A stretch of 61,114 nt of DNA from Synechococcales cyanobacterium bin59.metabat.ball.084. Its GTDB lineage: Bacteria > Cyanobacteriota > Cyanobacteriia > Cyanobacteriales > Chamaesiphonaceae. Positions 18,223-27,084 of this stretch are shown here, piece after piece (position 1 is the first letter of the stretch; every line of letters starts with the position of its first letter). Below the pieces are notes generated by a model. The model did no database searches. It had not been told where the DNA came from and saw only the letters and a program-made list of their open reading frames with translations. A program made the translations under genes and the position numbers. The DNA is taken from the NCBI GenBank assembly GCA_013297675.1, contig JAAFHZ010000010.1, forward strand, positions 1-61,114, written 5' to 3'.

Positions 18223-18828
18223 TTACCAAATTTTGTTCATGCTCAATATAAAACCGGGCATGACTTCATTGCAATTGATTGAAGCTGGAGATTTTAATAC
18301 TTCGGCCTCTTGTCCTGATCGATAGATCTCCACCTGTTTGTTCTTAGGGTCGATGAGCAAGCCTAGTCTTACCCCGATCCGTTGATATTCCTGCATTTTT
18401 TTCTGTAACGGCTGCAACTTGTCTGTGGCTGACCGCAGTTCAATTAAAAAATCGGGCACTACTGTAATAAACCCGACAATGTTCACCCCCTCCAGTCGAG
18501 ACTTTTCAATCCAAGACACATCTGGTGCTGGTTTACCGCTACCGAGTGCAGTGAAGTCATAACCACACGAAGAGTCGAATACTTCACCTAGCTCGGTTTG
18601 CTCATTCCAAATGCCAACTAGAAGATTCAGTCTGGAGTTTTTTTTGCTGGTTTCGCCGCCCGCTGGAGCCATAACAATCAATTCTCCATCTTTGGTTAAT
18701 TCCAGGCGCAGATCGGGGTTATCGATACAGAGCTGATCAAATTGCTCTGGTGTTACTGTTAGCTTTGCATTGGTAACATCTAGTAGCAGGGTATCGATCG
18801 ACGGCTTAGGAGCTGTGGCAGTTGTCAT
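18223..18828 (-). CDS. Uma2 family (DUF820) endonuclease-like protein
   Basis: A 201-residue protein of the Uma2/DUF820 family, abundant in cyanobacteria and built on a PD-(D/E)XK nuclease fold. Core motifs: LRLELTKDGELIVMAPAGGE (about 42-61), APDVSWI (about 105) and FLIELRSATDKL (about 124-135), giving the E, D and E-x-(K/R) like catalytic positions. ATG at 18828 is used because GAAGG precedes it; an upstream TTG is less likely. In vivo role of the family is unknown. It lies 32 bases downstream of a broken DUF4351 nuclease gene. Confidence 0.8.
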   Translation of the reverse strand: MTTATAPKPSIDTLLLDVTNAKLTVTPEQFDQLCIDNPDLRLELTKDGELIVMAPAGGETSKKNSRLNLLVGIWNEQTELGEVFDSSCGYDFTALGSGKPAPDVSWIEKSRLEGVNIVGFITVVPDFLIELRSATDKLQPLQKKMQEYQRIGVRLGLLIDPKNKQVEIYRSGQEAEVLKSPASINCNEVMPGFILSMNKIW

Positions 18829-18860
18829 AAAAACCTTCAAACGCTTGCGGGGCTAGGTTA

Positions 18861-19843
18861 TTAAGAGTTAACAGAATGCTGTAGCCAGTCTGTCAAATCC
18901 TTACTACTTGTAAAGTCCATCAGATCTTCACCGAGTTGGTCTAATTGTCCGATCGGTAGCTCCTCAATTTTCGCCAAAGTCTCTTCAGAAACTTTGCCAG
19001 CTCGACGGTTTAAAAGCTTAATAACCAACTCAACCTTGCCAGCTTTCTGGCTTTCTCTTTCAAGATTGCTGATGTAAGGCATATTTCTCTCATCCTCGTA
19101 GGCGATCAAATCTTTTTTAAAAGCTTTTTCCAGCTCTGGTGGCAGCATCATCACCCATTCGATAAAACGAAAAAGGCCAATGACTTCCTGCTCACTGTAG
19201 CCCCGTTGGTACATCATCTTCATCAGAGCAAGCTTTTGTTTTTTTCGCCGCTCCTGACTTTCTTTACCCTTGGTAGCTTGAGCTGCTAAATGAGCCCGTA
19301 CCACCACTGCAAAAGGATTATCACTGGCTGCCAGCTCCTCCTTTCGCTTCTTATAGTCTACCAACTTCACGATCGGAAAAGAAGCCTGAATTTTAAAGCC
19401 TAAAGTCTCCCTAGCAAACGAATTGGGTCGCCAGTTTACATCGGTATCCCCCAGAACTGCAAAACTAGCCACTTCCCGCTTAAATTTGTCCCGCAGCCGC
19501 GCATAGTAAATAAAGACCCGCTCACCAAATTCTGCTTCCTTCTGATTCTTCTTGAAAAGTTGCTCCACTTGGGGAAACCCCAAGACCGCACTTTTCGCTG
19601 AATTTCAACATGGGCAACGATCCACTGTTCTTCGCCATTTCGTAAATAGACCTTCGCTAGCTTATCAGCGATTCTTTTGCCCGTCTCGGCCTCCAAAGTG
19701 ACCTGTTGAAGCTCCCCATCCAAAAATTCAAAGCCTCGGCTCCAATCAATCTGGCTATAGGCTTCTGGGAAGAAAAAAGCCATGAATTGTGGGAAATAAG
19801 ACTCTAGGATCTGCTTCCACGGCGTATCTAAGGGCGTTGTCAT
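18861..19843 (-). pseudogene. DUF4351 / Rpn-type PD-(D/E)XK nuclease, frameshifted
   Basis: Two overlapping frames together make one cyanobacterial DUF4351-type protein. The first (start 19843) carries FEFLDGELQQV, RIADKLAKVYLRNGEEQWIV and AHVEIQ, the PD-(D/E)XK core. At about 19560-19590 the frame must shift to continue as KKNQKEAEFGERVFIYYARL and then to the C-terminal DUF4351 helices ending EELPIGQLDQLGEDLMDF. In intact relatives HVEVQ is soon followed by the F..R.F.YNYR motif; here about 18 extra residues lie between. Related proteins are called recombination-promoting nucleases. A single frameshift suggests recent inactivation. Confidence 0.7.
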
Positions 19844-19982
19844 AAATTTTAAGAGTGCAGCGCGTCTACCAAACCTACCACAAGAGACGACAGAGCAAGC
19901 CTTTCAGCCACCAAGCCCATGCTTCTGCTTAATACTCTGAGTCAAGATATACTGAAATACAACGAGTTTATTAACAAAACCG

Positions 19983-20335
19983 ATGCTGATAGGTTATGCC
20001 CGTGTGTCCACCGATGACCAAAATCTCAACCTTCAGAAAGATGCTCTACGGGCTGTTGGGTGCGAGAAAATCTTTGGCCTGTTGATTCTGTGCATGTTTG
20101 GCGCGTTGGCTGAGTTTGAGCGAAATTTGATTCGGGAAAGAACTCAGACGGGGTTGATTGCGGCGAGAGCCAGGGGGCGATTGGGGGGGGTAGACCGAAG
20201 GCTTTAGACCCAAAGAAGCGGGAGTTGGCGGTGAAGCTGTATAACGAGAGGTTGCACTTGATCGATGAGATTTGCGAGATGATGGGGATTTCTAAGCTGA
20301 CTCCTTATAAGTATGTGGCAGAGAAAATTACTTAG
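19983..20335 (+). pseudogene. Serine recombinase (resolvase) remnant
   Basis: The N-terminus LIGYARVSTDDQNLNLQKDAL is the resolvase catalytic motif including the active Ser. The sequence then jumps from GCEKIF to MFGALAEFERNLIRERTQ, so roughly 60 residues of the catalytic domain are deleted. A run of eight G at 20183-20190 shifts the frame, and the C-terminal helix-turn-helix region (RPKALDPKKRELAVKLY then ISKLTPYKYVAEKIT) continues in the other frame to the stop at 20335. It resembles Tn3-type invertase/resolvase proteins and is inactive. Confidence 0.8.
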
Positions 20336-20389
20336 CGCAAAATTTTGTAAAATAATATTAGTACTCACTTTCATTTTATCTTGGTTGAT

Positions 20390-20893
20390 ATGGTAAGTCT
20401 TGATTGTTTTATATTTCGCGAATTAAATATTCAAGAATTCTCAAAGCATCTTGAAATACCAGATAATATCGCAGTAGTTTTGTATAAACATTGGTTAAAA
20501 GAATACTCTAACAGAGCAATAGTGTTTTATAGGATGAACTATAAAAGACATCTCTCAAGAGAATTTCGTTTGTTTTGTCGGGAAAACTCATTAAGTATGA
20601 AGTATTTTTATGAAATAGATGATTTTCAGGATGCTGATATTAACTTAGAGATGTGGAAGAATTATTGTGAAAATAACTATTCGCTAATTCAACACAAGCA
20701 ATTTTACGAAAGAATAATTGATGACTTCAGATCGCGTAAACTGTTATCTAACAATAGATTGAACCCTCTTGATTTCTTTGATGATTCTGATGATTTTAGT
20801 AGTATATGGGAAATTAAAAAAGAGCTAGCTAAAGAGCTTTGGTTTAACTTAAATATTCTGTTGCCAACAGAAAATAAGCAGGTGGAGAGTTGA
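20390..20893 (+). CDS. Hypothetical protein, AT-rich
   Basis: A 167-residue protein from the ATG at 20390 (an upstream in-frame TTG at 20381 is possible). It is rich in aromatic, Asn and Asp residues, has an acidic stretch DFFDDSDDFSSIW near residue 130, and no signal peptide or membrane segment. I do not recognise the family. The base composition is AT-rich compared with chromosomal genes and it sits between a decayed recombinase and other remnants, so it is probably acquired cargo. Confidence 0.5.
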   Translation: MVSLDCFIFRELNIQEFSKHLEIPDNIAVVLYKHWLKEYSNRAIVFYRMNYKRHLSREFRLFCRENSLSMKYFYEIDDFQDADINLEMWKNYCENNYSLIQHKQFYERIIDDFRSRKLLSNNRLNPLDFFDDSDDFSSIWEIKKELAKELWFNLNILLPTENKQVES

Positions 20894-20995
20894 CAGTTGA
20901 GAAAGTTTATCCCTAGCTTGCTCGGCTATTTCTGTTAGTTGGTCTAGGGTCAAAATTGTTTCTGAGTTTTCACCAAAACTCTCTAACAGAAGGAA

Positions 20996-21085
20996 TTATA
21001 ACAACTTTGCTTGATCGATTAAGTCTAACAGTTGTTCTTTTTGATGGCTCAAAGTTGCCTTAATTTCTGGTGGCAGTTTCGACAT
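20996..21085 (-). pseudogene. Remnant of a small conserved ORF
   Basis: From the ATG at 21085 the frame reads MSKLPPEIKATLSHQKEQLL and so on for 29 codons to a TAA at 20996. Beyond the stop the same frame stays open and protein-like (ESFGENSETILTLDQLTEIA) to about 20900, so a nonsense mutation probably truncated an originally longer helical protein. It resembles small antitoxin-like cyanobacterial proteins but no partner is visible. Low confidence. Confidence 0.35.
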
Positions 21086-21235
21086 GGTGGCTTCATTATT
21101 TCTGTAAATTACGATTATTTGAAGTGGTTTCTAGGAGTTCTCAAAGCATCTTAACCATTGAGGGTCTTTTTAGCATAGACCTACTCTTGATTTTCTTACG
21201 CTCGCAGTCAGTCGAAATCACGCCGGGTTTCTGAG

Positions 21236-21500
21236 TTATGTAAACAGTTCTAAAACTTTTTGCCGATTAGGTTTGCCTTGGGGCAGATCTGTAATCTCAT
21301 TAATCGCTTCGTTCAGCGCTGGTTGTTTGGAGGTAAAACATTTGCTCTGCCTCTGTTTTGCAGCGTGACATGATGATGCGACGATGTGTCCAGATCAATT
21401 GCGACCGCAGCGCGGTCGTAATTTCGGGGTAAGTTTCATAAAATTGGCGCATCCGTTCCAGATTGTGCCTTTCAAAGCCTTTTCTACTGCCATAACATGC
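21236..21500 (-). pseudogene. YhcG/DUF1016 nuclease remnant 3 at the probable original locus
   Basis: Read on the minus strand, the sequence gives KGFERHNLERMRQFYETYPE, then LIWTHRRIIMSR and AEQMFYLQT: the second half of the DUF1016 N-terminal domain. The first half has been deleted: the 5' flank joins directly to KGFE. A shifted frame then gives LNEAINEITDLPQGKPNRQK to a stop at 21236. The nuclease domain is missing. The flank GCCATAACATGCCTCACTCTCC just beyond the HAD gene is repeated at remnant 1, so this locus, downstream of the HAD gene, is the likely source of the copy. Confidence 0.65.
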
Positions 21501-21501
21501 C

Positions 21502-22179
21502 TCACTCTCCGTAAGTGTATTGAATCCGCTGTAACTCTAAATCAGCAAAGCAATCCACCGCCCAATTAGATAAACGCTGCATCATGTGAAAAGGATAGGT
21601 GTGAGCAATGCCCACCACCGGAATATTAGCGGCCTTGGCAGCCTGTAAACCAGGGAAAGTATCTTCGATCGCCAGACATTCTTGGGGTTGCACCTGCAAT
21701 CGATCGGCTGCCAGCAAATATCCAGAAGGCGAGGGCTTGCCAGAGTTAACATCTTCACAGGCTACGATGGTGGTAAATCTCTCTATTAGACCACTTTGGC
21801 GCAACACCGCGTCAACTTCCGATCGCATGGCTCCAGTTACAATCGCTAACTGTAAACCAGCAGACTGGGCTTCGTCTAAAAAATCAACTAAATCGGCGTA
21901 AATCGGTAGCTCCGTGATCGATCCTAAGCGCTGTTGATAGGCCGCAGTCTTTTTGACCAGCAGCTTTTGCAACTGGATATCATCGATCGATCGCCCCTGC
22001 TCAGCCAAAAGCTCCAACAAACAAGCTCGATCGCTCTTTCCTAAACAAATTTGACGATAGTTTTTGGAGGCTGGGCGCAAGTTTTCGGCTAGCAGCAGCT
22101 CATCTATCAACTGCCGATGAATTGGCTCATCGTTAATGATCGTACCGTTAAAATCAAGAAGAACTGCTTTGAGAGGCAT
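21502..22179 (-). CDS. HAD-superfamily hydrolase, beta-phosphoglucomutase-like
   Basis: A 225-residue HAD hydrolase from the ATG at 22179. Motif I is LLDFNGTI (about residues 7-14; Asp9 nucleophile with Asn11 in place of the common second Asp), motif II IVTGA (about 112), motif III lysine in GKPSP (about 147) and motif IV ECLAIEDTFPGLQAAKAA (about 165-182). The cap is of the C1 helical type. The Asn at the second position of motif I is unusual, since most phosphatases have Asp there; it occurs in some members. The substrate is a small sugar phosphate at a guess. It is divergent from the SulP gene. Confidence 0.8.
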   Translation of the reverse strand: MPLKAVLLDFNGTIINDEPIHRQLIDELLLAENLRPASKNYRQICLGKSDRACLLELLAEQGRSIDDIQLQKLLVKKTAAYQQRLGSITELPIYADLVDFLDEAQSAGLQLAIVTGAMRSEVDAVLRQSGLIERFTTIVACEDVNSGKPSPSGYLLAADRLQVQPQECLAIEDTFPGLQAAKAANIPVVGIAHTYPFHMMQRLSNWAVDCFADLELQRIQYTYGE

Positions 22180-22235
22180 CGGGAAAGGGAAAAGTAAGGC
22201 TACTATCAGAATATCTCTGACCAACTTATTCTACC

Positions 22236-23780
22236 TTGCCAAACTATCTCCTTCCCAAATTTTTAGGACTACAAAAAATCCTAGCCTACGATCGAGCCTG
22301 GTTACGCGGAGATCTGTTAGCTGGCATCACCGTTGCCGCCTATTTAACTCCCCAATGCTTGGCTCATGCCGAGCTGGCTGGTTTGCCCCCAGCCACCGGA
22401 CTATGGGCGATAGTTTTGCCCTTTTTAGTCTATGCCCTACTGGGTTCTTCGCCACAGCTCTCGATCGGCTCAGAATCTGGGATCTCACTGTTAACTGCGA
22501 CGGCTTTAGCCGGTTTGACCAAGAGTAGTAGTAGTGCCATTGATTTAGCGGCGCTGTTGGCCTTTTTGGTGGGCATTATTTGCTTAATTGGCTATGGTCT
22601 GCGGTTAGGATTTTTGGCCAATCTGCTTTCTAAGCCGATCTTGGTGGGCTATATGGCCGGGGTTTCGCTGTTGATGATGGGTGGACAGATGAGTAACTTG
22701 ACGGGTATCAATACCACTGCCGAAACTGTGCTGGGTTCAGTATTACAAGTCTGGCAAAATCTGGATGTTTATCACTGGCCCACGCTGGCGATCGGTTTGT
22801 TTGTGTTGATTTTTTTGTTTACTGTCCAGAAGCTGGCTCCTAGTTTTCCGGCTCCCTTGTTAGGCGTATTGCTGGCTACCGGGGCAGTGGCCGGGGGAAA
22901 TTTGGAGCAGGCGGGAGTGGCAGTAGTGGGGATAATTCCCCCTGGGTTGCCCCAACTGGGTTTACCTCAGGTGTCGATCGAAGATGTTAAATCTTTGCTG
23001 TTACCAGCATTGGGCATTGTGCTGGTGGGCTATTCCGACAATGTGTTGACGGCACGAGCTTTTGCTAGCCGCAATGGTTACACGGTGGCAGCAGATCAGG
23101 AATTATTGGCTTTGGGAGTGGCGAATTTGAGCAATGGTTTAGCCCATGGTTTTCCGATTAGCAGCAGTGCCAGCCGCACGGCTTTAGGTGAATCGGCTGG
23201 CGGAAAAACGCAGTTGTATGCGATCGTAGCGTTGATTGTAGTGATTTTAGAGCTGTTGTTTCTGCGTCCAGTGCTGGCTGTTTTTCCCAAAGCAGCTTTA
23301 GGAGCCTTGCTAGTTTTTGCGGCTACTCGGTTAATTGATATTCCAGAATTCATCAGGCTATATAATTTTCGGCGCAGCGAATTTGGTTTGGCGATCATTA
23401 CACTGATTGGCGTAACGTTTACTGATATCACGATCGGAGTAATTATTGCAGTCGGTCTATCTTTGGTGGAATTGTTGTGGCGATTGCTGCATCCCCAAAT
23501 AATAGTGATTGCAAACGTTGATTTTTTGATCTACCGCTATGATGCGCCGCTGTGCTTTGCTAATGCGGAGGATTTACGAGAGAGACTGATGAAAACAGTG
23601 GAAGATCACCCCCAAATTCAAAAGTTAATTTTGGAAACCAAAAAAATGACTAAGAATGATATTACGGCAATCGATATGCTAGAGGAATTGAGGATTGAAT
23701 TGTTCGATCGAGGGATTGTCTTAGAGAGCAGAGAAGTTTCTCCAGCAGCAAGCAGAGATTCTGATATGCTTCTATATTGA
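22236..23780 (+). CDS. SulP family anion transporter with C-terminal STAS domain
   Basis: A 514-residue transporter beginning at a TTG. It has the SulP signature region DLLAGITVAAYLTPQCLAHA (about 27-46), about 12 membrane segments to residue 415, including GFPISSSASRTALGESAGG (about 303-321), and a C-terminal STAS domain from about 420. SulP members carry sulfate, bicarbonate (BicA) or other anions; the substrate cannot be read here. The STAS end looks shorter and more divergent than usual. It lies just upstream of fabZ on the same strand, with an 18-base gap, so cotranscription is possible. Confidence 0.88.
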   Translation: MPNYLLPKFLGLQKILAYDRAWLRGDLLAGITVAAYLTPQCLAHAELAGLPPATGLWAIVLPFLVYALLGSSPQLSIGSESGISLLTATALAGLTKSSSSAIDLAALLAFLVGIICLIGYGLRLGFLANLLSKPILVGYMAGVSLLMMGGQMSNLTGINTTAETVLGSVLQVWQNLDVYHWPTLAIGLFVLIFLFTVQKLAPSFPAPLLGVLLATGAVAGGNLEQAGVAVVGIIPPGLPQLGLPQVSIEDVKSLLLPALGIVLVGYSDNVLTARAFASRNGYTVAADQELLALGVANLSNGLAHGFPISSSASRTALGESAGGKTQLYAIVALIVVILELLFLRPVLAVFPKAALGALLVFAATRLIDIPEFIRLYNFRRSEFGLAIITLIGVTFTDITIGVIIAVGLSLVELLWRLLHPQIIVIANVDFLIYRYDAPLCFANAEDLRERLMKTVEDHPQIQKLILETKKMTKNDITAIDMLEELRIELFDRGIVLESREVSPAASRDSDMLLY

Positions 23781-23798
23781 TGTTAACTTTGTTAAACC

Positions 23799-24332
23799 GT
23801 GACCTTGAGCGTCCATACCGAGCTATCCACCCAGAAGATCTCCGAGCCAATCTCTGAGCAAGTGAGCGCCGTTACCCCCAACGACTCTCCGATTAAAACC
23901 ACCTTCAACGTCCAAGAGATCGCCGAACTCTTGCCCCATCGCTACCCCTTTGCCCTGGTCGATCGCATTATCGACTTCGTGCCCGGTGACAAAGCGGTGG
24001 GTATCAAAAACGTCAGTTACAACGAAGAATTCTTCCAAGGCCACTTTCCGGGGTATCCGCTCATGCCGGGAGTGCTCATTGTGGAAGCCATGGCTCAAGT
24101 TGGAGGCATTATTTGTGTACAGCTTCCCGAATACACCAGCGGCTTATTTGTATTTACTGGCATCGATGGGGTACGTTTTCGCCGCCAAGTAGTTCCCGGC
24201 GATCAATTGGTCATGACCGTCGAATTACTGTCTTTCAAACGCGGACGCTTTGCTAAAATGAAGGCACGAGCGGAAGTAGACGGTCAGCTTGCTGTCGATG
24301 GTGAATTAATGTTTACCTTAGTGGAGGTTTGA
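23799..24332 (+). CDS. fabZ: 3-hydroxyacyl-ACP dehydratase FabZ
   Basis: A 177-residue hot-dog fold enzyme starting at GTG. After an N-terminal extension of about 35 residues the core begins [18 protein letters not shown] with the catalytic His in LPHRYPF, and [20 protein letters not shown] carries the catalytic Glu. It dehydrates 3-hydroxyacyl-ACP in fatty acid synthesis and competes with LpxA for substrate. In many cyanobacteria lpxC precedes fabZ-lpxA-lpxB; here a SulP transporter takes that place and lpxC is not in the window. Confidence 0.95.
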   Translation: MTLSVHTELSTQKISEPISEQVSAVTPNDSPIKTTFNVQEIAELLPHRYPFALVDRIIDFVPGDKAVGIKNVSYNEEFFQGHFPGYPLMPGVLIVEAMAQVGGIICVQLPEYTSGLFVFTGIDGVRFRRQVVPGDQLVMTVELLSFKRGRFAKMKARAEVDGQLAVDGELMFTLVEV

Positions 24333-24458
24333 AGCCAGCTTTTGGTGAACAATATTTATAGAAACTGGGTCATTGGGTAAAAGTTGTTCATTCGCCCTAG
24401 GCAAAAGCAACTGGTGCTGAGCTAGTCAAAGTAAGCTATCAAAGTTGGGTCAAAAGTA

Positions 24459-25301
24459 ATGCAAATGGTTGGAGCGGCGAATTTGACGAGGCTAATTCAC
24501 CCCACGGCGGTCATCGATCCGGGAGCCGAGCTAGACCCTAGCGTCAAAGTGGGTCCTTTCGCCGTGATTGGCGATCGAGTAAAAATTGGTGCCGGTACCT
24601 CTATCGGTGCCCATGTGGTAATTGAAGGCCCTACCGAAATTGGGATTGGCAATCAAATTTTTCCGGGAGCAGCGATCGGCTTAGAAACTCAAGATTTAAA
24701 ATATGCGGGTGGCGAAACCGGCCTAAAAATTGGCAATTACAACCGCATCCGAGAGTATGTGACCATTAACCGCGCCACTGGTGATGGTGGTTTTACGGTA
24801 ATTGGGGACAATAATTTACTGATGGCCTATGTGCATATTGCCCACGACTGTTGCATCGAAGACGATGTGAAAATTGCCAATGCCACCTCTTTAGCTGGTG
24901 ATGTATACATTGAATCTGGGGCGGTAATCAGCGGGGTACTGGGCATTCATCAATTTGTGCGGATTGGTAAACTGGCCATGATTGGCGGCATGACCAGAAT
25001 TCAGCGCGATGTGCCGCCCTTTACCATCGTAGAAGGCAACCCGGCTCGGGTGAGATCTTTAAATTTGGTGGGAATGAAGCGATCGAACTTTAGCAGCAGC
25101 GAAATCACTGCCCTAAAAGAAGCCTATCGAGTGATTTATAATTCTGAACATACGCTCCAGGCCGCACTGGATTCATTTGGGACAGCAGAAACAACTGCTC
25201 AGGTAGAACATTTAGTTAAGTTTTTGCAGGCTTCTAGCCAATCACCTCGTCGAGGGCCTATTCCCGGTCGTTTACGCGATCGCCGAGATACCGAATCATG
25301 A
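24459..25301 (+). CDS. lpxA: UDP-N-acetylglucosamine acyltransferase LpxA
   Basis: A 280-residue acyltransferase with the left-handed beta-helix of hexapeptide repeats (LIHPTAVIDPGAEL onward) and the LpxA-type DLKYAGGETGLKIGNYNRIREYVTINR segment. The catalytic His is in AYVHIAHDCC. It transfers a 3-hydroxyacyl chain to UDP-GlcNAc in the first step of lipid A synthesis. The stop codon overlaps the lpxB ATG by four bases (ATGA). The C-terminus ends with a basic tail of about 15 residues. Confidence 0.96.
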   Translation: MQMVGAANLTRLIHPTAVIDPGAELDPSVKVGPFAVIGDRVKIGAGTSIGAHVVIEGPTEIGIGNQIFPGAAIGLETQDLKYAGGETGLKIGNYNRIREYVTINRATGDGGFTVIGDNNLLMAYVHIAHDCCIEDDVKIANATSLAGDVYIESGAVISGVLGIHQFVRIGKLAMIGGMTRIQRDVPPFTIVEGNPARVRSLNLVGMKRSNFSSSEITALKEAYRVIYNSEHTLQAALDSFGTAETTAQVEHLVKFLQASSQSPRRGPIPGRLRDRRDTES

Positions 25302-26455
25302 AAAGAATTTTTATTAGCACTGGAGAAGTCTCTGGTGATTTACAGGGTTCGTTGCTGGTTACTGCCCTCTATCAGAATGCCCAAAAACAGGGCATTGAAA
25401 TTGAAGTTGTAGCCCTGGGCGGAGTCAAAATGGCTGCTGCCGGTGCCAAGCTGTTAGGTGACACCACCGGCATTGGATCTATGGGCATTGTGGAGCATTT
25501 TGCTTTTATGGGGCCTACATTTAAGCTGCAAAGCAAGGCTCGCCAATATTTACAAGAAAATCCTCCCGATGCGATTATTTTGATTGATTACATGGGGCCA
25601 AATATGTTTATTGGCAAGTTTGTGAAGCAAACTTTTCCAGAGATTCCAGTCTTTTATTATATTGCACCTCAGCAATGGGTTTATGCGGCTAGTGATAATG
25701 ACACCAAAAAGATAGTTAACTTTACCGATCGGCTGTTTGCAGTGTTTCCGTTTGAAGCCAGCTTTTATGCCGAAAAAGGAGCCAATGTAAAATTTGTTGG
25801 CCATCCCTTAGTCGATCGGATGGCGACTTGTCCCACCCGCTCAGATGCTAGAGCTACATTGGGTATTACAGATGAAGAAATAGCGATCGCCCTGATCCCA
25901 GCCTCGCGTTGGCAAGAATTAAAGTATCTCATGCCTGCCATCTTTGAAGCTGCTCAAAAACTACAAACTGTTTTGCCCAATGTGCGATTTTGGGTGCCTT
26001 TATCTCGGGAAGAATACCGAGATTCTATTCAAACAGCGATCGGTCAATATCAGCTACAGGCTAAATTGATTTCTGATCAGCCAGATGCGGTGCTAGCGGC
26101 AGCAGATTTGGCGATTACTAAGTGCGGCACTGTGAGCTTAGAGCTGGGCTTACTGAGTGTGCCTCACCTGGTAATTTATAAGTTTAATAAAGTCACTGCC
26201 TGGATTGCTCGGAATATTTTACGGGTTACTTTTCCGTTTATTTCGCCGGTTAATTTGGCCGAAATGAAGCCAATTGTAGCTGAATTAATTCAAGAAGAAG
26301 CCAACGCCGATCGGATTGTGGCAGAGTCTTTAGCTTTGCTGCAAAATGTCGATCGACGAAATAAAATGCTAGCTGATTATGCCGAGATGCGAACGGCTTT
26401 TGGGCCACCGGGGGTATGCGATCGAGTGGCCAATGAGATTTTGCTTTTGCTGTAA
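25298..26455 (+). CDS. lpxB: Lipid-A-disaccharide synthase LpxB
   Basis: A 385-residue GT19-family glycosyltransferase. It starts RIFISTGEVSGDLQGSLLV, has YYIAPQQWVYAAS near residue 123 and the nucleotide-binding region ITKCGTVSLELGLLSVPHLVIYK near 272-294. It joins UDP-2,3-diacylglucosamine with lipid X. Its start overlaps the end of lpxA, so the two are translationally coupled. Length is normal. The gene is convergent with the small GTPase gene; no strong hairpin is seen in the 50-base gap. Confidence 0.96.
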   Translation: MKRIFISTGEVSGDLQGSLLVTALYQNAQKQGIEIEVVALGGVKMAAAGAKLLGDTTGIGSMGIVEHFAFMGPTFKLQSKARQYLQENPPDAIILIDYMGPNMFIGKFVKQTFPEIPVFYYIAPQQWVYAASDNDTKKIVNFTDRLFAVFPFEASFYAEKGANVKFVGHPLVDRMATCPTRSDARATLGITDEEIAIALIPASRWQELKYLMPAIFEAAQKLQTVLPNVRFWVPLSREEYRDSIQTAIGQYQLQAKLISDQPDAVLAAADLAITKCGTVSLELGLLSVPHLVIYKFNKVTAWIARNILRVTFPFISPVNLAEMKPIVAELIQEEANADRIVAESLALLQNVDRRNKMLADYAEMRTAFGPPGVCDRVANEILLLL

Positions 26456-26505
26456 AAATCTTGAGTTGTTTTGATAGCTCTGCTTGCTTCTCATTACTGA
26501 GTTTT

Positions 26506-27078
26506 CTATACGGTAGCTAGTCTTTCATCGATATTTTCGCTTGCTTCAGTGTCGCCCAGGCAAAGCTGTAGCAAAGTAATGATTGCATCGATCGAAGACT
26601 CCTTTTCGTTGGCATTCACCATCATGACTGGTGGCTGTGGCGCACCGGGTAAATAACCCAAGGCCAAAGTGATATTTTCTAGTGACCAAGCACCAGCACA
26701 ATCATTATGTGTTACCCCAATTAACATGGGAATTTTCGCCCGTTGATTCATAAAGTTTAAAATACGCCGAGCATGGTGAAACTCGCTAGGGCGATGGGCT
26801 GCAACTAATAAAATATAGGCATGAGCCTTGTTAATTAAAATATCCCACATAAAATCGAAGCGCGATTGCCCAGGAGTGCCATAAATATGCAAAGACATAT
26901 CAGGGCCAAAAGATAAAGTACCAAAATCCATCGAAACCGTAGTGTTTTGCTTCATCTGACCAACTTCATCAGTGGCTTTGCGATCGGTATCTACTACCTC
27001 AATCTCACTGATAGATCGTACAAAAGTACTTTTACCAGCGCCGACACAGCCAGTAATTACCAAACGCATAATTTCCAT
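26506..27078 (-). CDS. Small Ras-like GTPase (MglA/SrgA-type)
   Basis: A 190-residue GTP-binding protein. G1 loop ITGCVGAGKST (about 8-18), G2 Thr in NTTVSMDFGTL, G3-like IYGTPGQSRF (about 66-75) and G4-like GVTHNDCAG (about 120-128), where the usual NKxD is replaced by THND as in the prokaryotic GTPase subfamily found with Roadblock proteins. It is the last gene of a four-gene minus-strand group (V4R-like, Roadblock, DUF4388, GTPase), seven bases from the DUF4388 gene. In MglA/MglB systems the Roadblock protein acts as GAP and controls polarity or motility; a similar role is inferred. Confidence 0.85.
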   Translation of the reverse strand: MEIMRLVITGCVGAGKSTFVRSISEIEVVDTDRKATDEVGQMKQNTTVSMDFGTLSFGPDMSLHIYGTPGQSRFDFMWDILINKAHAYILLVAAHRPSEFHHARRILNFMNQRAKIPMLIGVTHNDCAGAWSLENITLALGYLPGAPQPPVMMVNANEKESSIDAIITLLQLCLGDTEASENIDERLATV

Positions 27079-27084
27079 AGTTTT

